From Coriobacteriaceae bacterium (GTDB taxonomy: Bacteria > Actinomycetota > Coriobacteriia > Coriobacteriales > UMGS124), in assembly GCA_019420325.1 (NCBI GenBank), contig JAHZHK010000136.1, positions 1-6,708 of the forward strand: DNA of 6,708 nucleotides, read 5' to 3'. The translations under genes were made by a program, and so were the position numbers. Below, piece after piece: positions 1 to 4,975 of the stretch (the stretch's first letter is position 1; each line of letters opens with the position of its first letter). The notes beneath the pieces were generated by a model that worked only from the letters and a program-made list of their open reading frames with translations, ran no database searches and was not told the origin of the DNA.

Positions 1-13
1 GCAGCATATTGAT

Positions 14-490
14 GTGCCCTCCTTCGCTAAATGTTCGACTGCGCTCCTCCTCGCCCTGACCCTCTCCACAACTGGAATCGCTAGCAGCAACAACCCGTGG
101 GACATTCGCACTGATGCCGGATGCATCAATCTGCCCGAAGCCTGGCATGAAAAGGTGGCCGTCAGCACCGCGAAGACCACAGATGGCTCAAGCGTCACCA
201 TGGTCTTCCCTCTTGGCCAGGAAACGCACCCTCTTGTTGCATTCGGGCAGGTCGGTGATTATCTCCAAGAAGATGCAGGCAACATGATGATTATTGAAGC
301 CACGACTCATTATGGTTCGAACTACACCCTATGGGGCTTCGATTACAGCGACTCCGTTTCCGAGCTGCCCAAATGGGATAGTTCCATTCCTTTGGTCAAC
401 GCCTGGCAGTTGAGCACGGGAGGCAACCCCGATATGGATTCATTAGAGTTCCTGCAGCAAGAAGTTGTACCGACATTTTGCGCCGCGTAG
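14..490 (+). CDS. Exported protein of unknown function (5' end uncertain)
   Basis: The reading frame gives 158 residues from a GTG at 14, ending in TAG. Residues 7-23 form a hydrophobic stretch after Lys6, followed by a small-residue region (GIASS). This looks like a Sec signal peptide with cleavage near residues 23-25. There is no lipobox cysteine, so it is probably secreted or wall-associated rather than a lipoprotein. The mature part is about 135 residues, acidic and rich in aromatic residues. It has only two cysteines (Cys37 and Cys156, near its two ends), which could form a disulphide; that pairing is inference. I recognise no family. The frame stays open to the left edge and no good ribosome binding site is visible before the GTG, so the true start may lie outside the window. 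The gene ends 46 bases before the repressor gene on the same strand, so co-transcription is possible. Local GC is lower than in dnaX. Confidence 0.7.
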   Translation: MPSFAKCSTALLLALTLSTTGIASSNNPWDIRTDAGCINLPEAWHEKVAVSTAKTTDGSSVTMVFPLGQETHPLVAFGQVGDYLQEDAGNMMIIEATTHYGSNYTLWGFDYSDSVSELPKWDSSIPLVNAWQLSTGGNPDMDSLEFLQQEVVPTFCAA

Positions 491-523
491 GATATGCGGC
501 CGTCATCGCATGGCATATGGTAT

Positions 524-530
524 AAGGGAG
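524..530 (+). promoter_or_regulatory. Ribosome binding site of the BlaI-type regulator
   Basis: AAGGGAG lies six bases before the ATG at 537, and a second purine run, GGG, ends at 534. This site selects Met 537 over the in-frame upstream ATG at 465. The upstream start would add 24 residues unlike the family, overlap the preceding gene and lack a comparable site. Confidence 0.7.
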
Positions 531-536
531 AGGGAT

Positions 537-899
537 ATGCAACCATCGTTATCCGATCTTGAGCTCAAGGTCATGGCAATCATCTGGCGCAACGGCGGGC
601 AGGCCAGCGCCAAACAGATATTTACCGAGATGAACGGTGAGTTTGGCTACACGCGAGGGGCCGTGTACGCCCTCATCCACCGCTGCATTGAGAAGCGCGC
701 AATTGAGCGAGAGGACCCCGGCTTTGTCTGCCGCAGCATCGTCGACCCCGATGAGATGCGACTTGGGGAGACAAAGAAGCTGATAAACACGGTGTTTGAC
801 GGTTCTGCCTCAAAACTCGTCTCTGCCCTGGTCTCCCATGGTGAGATGACCTCGGAGGACATCGCCGAACTGCGCCGGATGATTGACGAGATTGAGTAA
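537..899 (+). CDS. BlaI/MecI/CopY-family winged-helix transcriptional repressor
   Basis: The protein has 120 residues, close to the usual 120-140 of the Penicillinase_R family. Residues 4-75 match the winged helix-turn-helix: LSDLELKVMAIIW opens helix 1, ASAKQIF follows, and YTRGAVYALIHRCIEK (residues 38-53) is the recognition helix region. Residues 76-120 resemble the BlaI/MecI dimerisation tail (ETKKLINTVFDGS, then EDIAELRRMID). Family members bind DNA as dimers and repress, for example, beta-lactamase or copper-efflux genes. The CxC metal cluster of CopY is absent, so the BlaI/MecI branch fits better. The Asn-Phe bond cleaved in MecI and BlaI aligns with Ala97-Leu98 here, so classical proteolytic induction is doubtful. 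No BlaR1-like sensor is in the window. The target is unknown; the neighbouring exported protein and the small membrane peptide are candidates by position only. Confidence 0.88.
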   Translation: MQPSLSDLELKVMAIIWRNGGQASAKQIFTEMNGEFGYTRGAVYALIHRCIEKRAIEREDPGFVCRSIVDPDEMRLGETKKLINTVFDGSASKLVSALVSHGEMTSEDIAELRRMIDEIE

Positions 900-969
900 G
901 TCTCATCACCGTCACGCTCCGGTCCCTTACGCTCACGCACGAAAAGAAAAGATGGGTATGCTTAAATAG

Positions 970-997
970 TTGACATTCGTATTCTGTATGATATTCT
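970..997 (+). promoter_or_regulatory. Sigma70-type promoter of the small membrane peptide
   Basis: A perfect -35 box TTGACA (970-975) is followed, after 16 bases, by TATTCT (992-997), which matches four of six -10 positions. The surrounding DNA is AT-rich. Transcription would start near 1004, giving a leader of about 50 bases before the ATG at 1055. The consensus -35 makes this the best promoter candidate in the window. Confidence 0.6.
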
Positions 998-1054
998 CTC
1001 TATCAAACACCGGTGCTGCCATAATCAATCTCTTCGAAGCATGGGGGTACTGAA

Positions 1055-1144
1055 ATGCCACCCGAAATTTCTATCCTTGCTGCGGCAATCATGGTCGGAT
1101 TGATTGTCTATTACATTGTCAAGGCAATCAACAAGCACCGATAG
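1055..1144 (+). CDS. Small single-span membrane peptide (29 residues)
   Basis: An ATG-to-TAG frame encodes 29 residues starting MPPEISILAAAIMVGL. Residues 5-24 are strongly hydrophobic and would span the membrane once. The last residues (KAINKHR) are basic, which predicts an N-out, C-in orientation. The run GGGGG at 1043-1047 is a ribosome binding site seven bases before the start. A consensus -35 promoter lies upstream and a stable hairpin 14 bases downstream, so it has the layout of a single-gene transcript. I do not recognise a specific family. The shape (short, one helix, basic tail, own promoter and terminator) resembles type I toxins of the Fst/Ldr group and other small membrane regulators, but no antisense RNA promoter is convincing. 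Codon use alone cannot prove so short a gene; the support is the complete set of expression signals. Confidence 0.55.
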   Translation: MPPEISILAAAIMVGLIVYYIVKAINKHR

Positions 1145-1157
1145 GCTCATGAAGATC

Positions 1158-1197
1158 AAGCCCCGCCTGTTCCAGCACACTGGGGCAAGCGGGGCTT
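1158..1197. terminator. Intrinsic terminator between convergent genes
   Basis: A perfect 9-bp stem, AAGCCCCGC (1158-1166) with GCGGGGCTT (1189-1197), encloses 22 bases. These contain an inner hairpin, CCAG-CACA-CTGG (1172-1183). It lies 14 bases after the small peptide gene and 8 bases beyond the stop of the opposite-strand ATPase remnant. The T-rich tail is modest on either strand (ATCCTTTATT on plus), so it may serve both directions. Confidence 0.65.
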
Positions 1198-1205
1198 ATC
1201 CTTTA

Positions 1206-1817
1206 TTAGACAGTCTGTTCCAACGTCCATCTCCAGGCAGGGACGATGCGGATATCACCATGGGAAGTTGACTCTGCGCCATATTCGTCGAGAGTGACGA
1301 TTGTTGCGCGGGCGTCGGGAAAAAGGGCCATCGCCTCTTCGAGAGCCGAGGCCTCGCGCTTCCTCGTGCGCTCGTCGTCCATGCTGAGACAGACTTGCAC
1401 AAGGTCAAAGGCCGTGCCGAACGCCTCGTCACCCCAGATGAAGTCGACCTCTTTGCCGCTGGGAAGCTTGAGCATGGAAACTTCCCCGCGCCTCCCCGTT
1501 TGCCTGCGGCGACGTAACTCGAGGTAAACCGATGTCTCAAGGGCACGCGTGAGACCATCCGTGGTTGCGGGGCTCATGGCATAGAAGAGGCCCGTATCCA
1601 CGGCATATTCCTTGAACCCGCGCAGGCGGCTGCGCTGAAGCGAGCGAGAGAAGTCGTAGACGCCGTAAGACAGATGCGCGTCCTCCATGGCATCGAGCAT
1701 CTCGGCTATCTTCTCGCGTCCCGGCGAATAGCCCGAAGATGTCCCCTGATTGTGAGCGCGACTGATGGAAAAATCTCGGGCAGAAGACGCAACGACGCTG
1801 CGGGCAAGGTTTCGCAC
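1206..1817 (-). pseudogene. C-terminal remnant of an AAA_14/DUF4143 ATPase
   Basis: The frame gives 203 residues from a GTG at 1817. It matches the C-terminal half of the family of about 400-residue ATPases with an N-terminal AAA_14 domain and a C-terminal DUF4143 domain. Residues 13-55 resemble the winged-helix segment (ending in EMLDAMEDAHLSYG). DUF4143 landmarks follow: YAVDTGL (about 71-77), TSVYLELRRRR (about 95-105), GKEVDFIWG (about 121-129), LVQVCLSMDDERTRKRE (about 138-154) and IVTLDE. The whole ATPase half, with Walker A and B, is missing. Family-like residues continue upstream of the GTG to about 1829, where the frame runs into a 19-bp palindrome and a stop (1833-1835). No strong ribosome binding site precedes the GTG. 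It is therefore read as a truncated, probably non-functional gene, although a stable DUF4143-only protein cannot be excluded. The hairpin at 1158-1197 lies just past its end. Confidence 0.75.
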
Positions 1818-1829
1818 AAAGGAAGCGAA

Positions 1830-1880
1830 CTGTCATTCTGAGTGACAGATTTAGGCAAAAACTGTCATTCTGAGTGACAG
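1830..1880. repeat. Two tandem copies of a 19-bp imperfect palindrome
   Basis: CTGTCATTCTGAGTGACAG occurs identically at 1830-1848 and 1862-1880, a 32-base period. Each copy is a near-perfect dyad: CTGTCA pairs with TGACAG, and two inner pairs also match, with one T/G mismatch. The bases after each copy are also related (ATTTAGGCAAA and TTTCGGCAA), so the repeated unit is longer than the palindrome. The pair lies at the broken end of the ATPase remnant and beyond the dnaX terminator. It could be a REP-like dispersed element, the footprint of a lost mobile element, or paired operators three helical turns apart. Confidence 0.8.
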
Positions 1881-1903
1881 TTTCGGCAACATGCTCGCTC
1901 GCT

Positions 1904-1952
1904 GACAAAAAGAAGCGCCGTCTGCCCGGGCGAAGTGGGACAGACGGCGCTT
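1904..1952 (-). terminator. Intrinsic terminator of dnaX
   Basis: A perfect 12-bp stem joins AAGCGCCGTCTG (1913-1924) and CAGACGGCGCTT (1941-1952). On the minus strand it is followed by CTTCTTTTTGTC, a clear T-tract at 1907-1911. It begins 28 bases after the dnaX stop codon. The plus-strand side lacks a T-tract, so it acts for dnaX only. Confidence 0.92.
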
Positions 1953-1980
1953 GGGGATTGCGATTGATGGTTGCCGGAGA

Positions 1981-4713
1981 TTACTCGCGGGTCACCTTGA
2001 CAGGCTGGCCGAAGCCGGCCTCGAGGAGCTGGGAGAGCCAAGCGGTCGAATCCTCGCCGGGCGCAGGCTGGGAGGGAGAACCAAAGGCCACACCGGGAGC
2101 CGAGGCTGTAGGCTGGGCCGCGGGCGCCGGAGCTGCGGGACGGGCGGCAAACGCAGGCTGCGCGGCAGGAACCGAGTCCGCCGGCTGCGCCGGAGCGGCA
2201 AACGCAGGAGCAGCGGGGGCTGCAGCGACAGGCGACGAGCCGAAACCGGCAGGCCGCTGGGGTGCGGCAGGCCTGGGTGCAGGCGCAGGAACTGTGGGAC
2301 GAGGAGCCGACGTAGGCACTGCGGGCTGGGCCTCAGCGGGCGCAGGCTCGTCCCAAGGAGTGCCATAGCCGTCGGCGGGAACGTCGGCAGAGACGTCCTG
2401 GTAGCCGTCGTACATGTCGTCGGGCACAAACTCAAAGGCAGGCGCATCGTCAACGGGAGCCACAGGCTGAGGCGCCGGCGCAGCGGGCCTATTCCCGGCG
2501 GCAGGTGCCGGTGCGGTGGAGGTGGCCTGCGGCATGCGGGCAAATGCAGGAAGGGCGGCGTCTCGGGCAGCAGGCACAGACTGAGAGGTTGCAGGCTGGG
2601 CCGCGGACGCGGCCTGGCCGGTCTGCGGCATGCGGGCAAATGCGGGCAGAGCGGCGTTCTGTGCCGACGCGGCAGGAGCAGCAGGCTGCTGAGGCATGCG
2701 CGCGAAGGCGGGCAGGGCGGCATCGCGCACGGGCGCGGCGGCAGCTGCGGCCGAGGCGGCAGCAGACTGCCTGGGCTGGGCACTAAACGAGGGACGTGCA
2801 GTCGGGGCCGCCTGCGCAGGCGCTGCGGCAGGTGCAGTGGGTCGCACAGGGCGACCGGGTGCCGCACCGGCGCCCTCTACACGGATGGCAACCGCACGCC
2901 CCATGACTTTCTCGGCCGCCTGCTTGATGGCGTTCATCGAGTTGGGCGTCTGCAGCTGCTTGCCGATGAAGTCGCCGCCGGGATTGACGATAACGAGAGA
3001 GCCGTCGGAGTCGAAATGGCCCGTAACCTTGTTGAGTAGGGCAATGACCGGCCTGAAGATGGCGCATGCCTCCTGGCAGATCTGCCCCCAGTGGGCATCG
3101 GGCGCCTGCGGGGTAACTGCCGTGGGGGCAGCCGACTGCTGGGCAGCCGCAGGTTGAGGAGCGGTGGGAGCAGCCGAAGCGGCACCCTGCTGCGGCATGC
3201 GCGCAAACGAGGGCAGTTGCGAGGCGCCGGCCTGAGCAGGGGCGCTCGGGGTCTGAGAAACCGCGCGCTGTGCCACGAGTGCGGGAGCCGTCATTGCAGC
3301 AGGCTGGACCGCGGGCACCGGTGCTGAAGGAGCGGCAGGCTGAGCGGCAAGCGCAGGAGCCGCCGCCGACTGCTGCGGCATGCGCGCAAACGAGGGAAGC
3401 TTGCTTCCGGCTGCCTGCCCAGCAACCCCGCCACCAGGCTGACCCGCACCGGCCGCGGGCGCAGTTGCCCCGCCGCCAAGCCGGCCCGCACCACCAGCAG
3501 GCGCGGCAGCGGGCTGGGCCGCAGCCGCAGGCGCGCTCGCCACCGCGACCCCGCCGGCCTTCACGGCCGCAAGCTCCGCCTCGAGCGCCTCCACGCGGGC
3601 TGCAAGCGCCTCAAGCGACAGATCGGCCTTAGGACGCGCCATCCTCGTGAGCGCCACCTCAAAGTCAAGGCGCTGGTCAGTGGAGGTACGCAGGGTGTCC
3701 TCGAGGCCGCCGAGCAAATCAAGAATGTACGCGAGGCGGTCAGCCCCGCCGAACTTGGCGGCCTGGGCCACGAACTCCTCGGACCTTGCCGCGTCGCGCA
3801 GTGCACCCTTGCCGGCCACAGCGGCCACGTAGACGTTGCGCATGTGGCGCGTGAAGTCGCGCACGTACTGCTCGATGTCCATGCCACGCGAGCTCATCTC
3901 GTCCACGCGAGCGAAGCACCCGGCCACGTCGCGGGCGGCCACAAGCTCGGCCATGCCCGAAAGCGTGTCGTCGGCCACCTCGCCGAGCAGCTCGCGGGCG
4001 TCTTCCACACGCACGGTGCCGCGGCCGTGCACCGAGAGCGTCTCGAGCGTTGACAGAGCGTCGCGCAGGCCGCCACGCGCATGGCGGGCGACGAGGGCCA
4101 GTGCCTCACTGTCGTATTCGAAACCCTCGGAGGTACACACGAACTCAAGGCGCTCGGCGATGTCGGCGTCGGAAATGCGGTGGAACTCCAGGCGCTGGCA
4201 GCGCGAGAGCACCGTCTCGGGAATCTTCTGCGGGTCGGTGGTGCACAGCACGAACACCACGTGCGCCGGAGGCTCCTCCAGCGTCTTGAGCAGCGCGTTG
4301 AACGCCGCCGTGGTGAGCATGTGGACCTCGTCGATCACATAGACCTTGTAGCGGCCCTGTGTGGGGGCAAAGGCAACGCGGTTGATGATCTCGTCGCGCA
4401 CGTTGTCAACGCCGGTGCGCGACGCGGCGTCGAGCTCGTACACGTCGGGATGCGTGCCACGCGCAATCTCCTGGCACTGCTCGCACGTACCGTCGGGGTG
4501 CGCCGTGGCAGCGCCGCCGCCCGCCTCGCACATGAGGGCCTTGGCCAAAAGGCGCGCCGTAGTGGTCTTGCCGGTACCGCGCGGGCCCGTGAAGAGGTAG
4601 GCATGAGCCATGCGCCCGTCCGTCAGGGCGTTCTGCAGGGTCGAGACGATATGCTTCTGTCCCACCATGCTTTCAAACGTCTGCGGGCGGTACTTGCGAG
4701 ACAACGACCCCAT
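1981..4713 (-). CDS. dnaX: DNA polymerase III subunit gamma/tau (clamp-loader ATPase)
   Basis: This is the motor subunit of the clamp loader, which uses ATP to open the beta clamp and load it on primed DNA; tau also tethers the polymerase and helicase. The core (residues 1-360) is textbook: YRPQTF near the start, Walker A GPRGTGKTT (43-51), a zinc-module region with Cys62, Cys77 and Cys80, Walker B VIDEVH with Asp128/Glu129, sensor 1 VLCTTD (155-160), the SRC arginine-finger motif (170-172), sensor 2 GGLRDAL (214-220), then collar domain III. A short coiled coil (about 366-386) follows. The second half is Ala/Pro/Gln-rich and probably disordered. It carries five LP[S/A]FARMPQ repeats, a small folded-looking domain (about 539-613), an acidic Asp/Tyr patch (755-789) and a distinctive tail (887-910). 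At 910 residues it is much longer than E. coli tau (643). Met at 4713 was chosen because AAGGAG precedes it and homology begins there; an upstream in-frame start at 4767 lacks both. I see no A-rich slippery site for making gamma. Confidence 0.97.
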   Translation of the reverse strand: MGSLSRKYRPQTFESMVGQKHIVSTLQNALTDGRMAHAYLFTGPRGTGKTTTARLLAKALMCEAGGGAATAHPDGTCEQCQEIARGTHPDVYELDAASRTGVDNVRDEIINRVAFAPTQGRYKVYVIDEVHMLTTAAFNALLKTLEEPPAHVVFVLCTTDPQKIPETVLSRCQRLEFHRISDADIAERLEFVCTSEGFEYDSEALALVARHARGGLRDALSTLETLSVHGRGTVRVEDARELLGEVADDTLSGMAELVAARDVAGCFARVDEMSSRGMDIEQYVRDFTRHMRNVYVAAVAGKGALRDAARSEEFVAQAAKFGGADRLAYILDLLGGLEDTLRTSTDQRLDFEVALTRMARPKADLSLEALAARVEALEAELAAVKAGGVAVASAPAAAAQPAAAPAGGAGRLGGGATAPAAGAGQPGGGVAGQAAGSKLPSFARMPQQSAAAPALAAQPAAPSAPVPAVQPAAMTAPALVAQRAVSQTPSAPAQAGASQLPSFARMPQQGAASAAPTAPQPAAAQQSAAPTAVTPQAPDAHWGQICQEACAIFRPVIALLNKVTGHFDSDGSLVIVNPGGDFIGKQLQTPNSMNAIKQAAEKVMGRAVAIRVEGAGAAPGRPVRPTAPAAAPAQAAPTARPSFSAQPRQSAAASAAAAAAPVRDAALPAFARMPQQPAAPAASAQNAALPAFARMPQTGQAASAAQPATSQSVPAARDAALPAFARMPQATSTAPAPAAGNRPAAPAPQPVAPVDDAPAFEFVPDDMYDGYQDVSADVPADGYGTPWDEPAPAEAQPAVPTSAPRPTVPAPAPRPAAPQRPAGFGSSPVAAAPAAPAFAAPAQPADSVPAAQPAFAARPAAPAPAAQPTASAPGVAFGSPSQPAPGEDSTAWLSQLLEAGFGQPVKVTRE
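2527..3399 (-). repeat. Five dispersed LP[S/A]FARMPQ repeats in the DnaX linker
   Basis: Nine-residue copies lie at residues 439-447 (bases 3373-3399), 500-508 (3190-3216), 667-675 (2689-2715), 689-697 (2623-2649) and 721-729 (2527-2553). The first two read LPSFARMPQ and the last three LPAFARMPQ. They flank the small domain at residues 539-613, two before and three after. The surrounding linker is variable low-complexity sequence, so invariance of FARMPQ points to selection or recent duplication. A weaker relative, RPSFSAQPRQ, sits at 640-649. Confidence 0.9.
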
Positions 4714-4718
4714 GCGAG

Positions 4719-4724
4719 CTCCTT
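4719..4724 (-). promoter_or_regulatory. Ribosome binding site of dnaX
   Basis: The minus strand reads AAGGAG five bases before the ATG at 4713. It decides the start of dnaX in favour of the sequence beginning MGSLSRKYRP and against an in-frame ATG 54 bases upstream. Confidence 0.85.
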
Positions 4725-4918
4725 GGGCGTGCGGTGCGCGGTCTTGGTGCCCACAAGTGTACGGCATTCAGCCCCAAACAGTGTAGAGAACAGGTGGTAT
4801 GCCGTCTCGCCAGCTTGCCCGGCAGACCCTCCCGCCAACACGCCGCCGCTCGAAGAATCCCCTATTCATCCAGGCAGTTCCACCTGGCAAGACCCTGTCA
4901 GCCCCCTTGTCGTCGCAT
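4725..4918. other. Intergenic region between metI terminator and dnaX leader
   Basis: No gene is convincing in this stretch. It should contain the dnaX promoter. On the minus strand two TACACT hexamers (at about 4756 and 4783) are possible -10 boxes, but neither has a recognisable -35 box at the right distance. A hairpin with a bulge, GTCTCGCC with GGCAGAC (4804-4827), and a shorter one, CCAGG with CCTGG, in the 4868-4886 area are visible. A signal recognition particle RNA gene often precedes dnaX in other bacteria, but its conserved tetraloop core is not seen here. Confidence 0.4.
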
Positions 4919-4953
4919 AAAAAAGCCCCGCCAGCACCAAATGCCAGCGGGGC
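4919..4953 (-). terminator. Intrinsic terminator of the metNI operon
   Basis: On the minus strand a 12-pair stem (GCCCCGCTGGCA with TGCTGGCGGGGC, two G-T wobbles) has a 5-base loop and is followed by TTTTTT (4919-4924). It begins about 22 bases after the metI stop and separates the transporter from dnaX. Confidence 0.95.
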
Positions 4954-4975
4954 GCGAAAAACCATGGGGCCAGAC

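Noticed and set aside
465..536. Upstream in-frame start for the BlaI-type gene
   Set aside because: It would overlap the preceding gene and add 24 residues that do not look like the family, whereas a good ribosome binding site sits before the ATG at 537.
1080..1140. Antisense RNA promoter opposite the 29-residue peptide (type I toxin-antitoxin pair)
   Set aside because: The minus strand has TTGACA and TAATAG motifs here, but they overlap in the wrong order or spacing, so no credible promoter can be called.
1537..1908. Minus-strand frame of 123 codons across the palindromes
   Set aside because: It is out of frame with the clear DUF4143 coding sequence and reads through both repeats without any family resemblance.
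1951..3039. Long plus-strand frame of 362 codons opposite the dnaX 3' half
   Set aside because: It is antisense to dnaX. Its Gly/Arg-rich repetitive translation is what a high-GC Ala/Pro gene gives on the other strand, and it has no ribosome binding site or known domain.
4725..4918. Possible signal recognition particle RNA gene (ffs) upstream of dnaX
   Set aside because: Position is suggestive, but the conserved GGAAGGAAGCAGCC-type core and the asymmetric loop are not present on either strand.
4081..4920. Plus-strand frame of 279 codons opposite the dnaX 5' end
   Set aside because: It mirrors the conserved AAA+ core of dnaX and runs through the intergenic region into the metI terminator. 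It has no recognisable domain or start signal.
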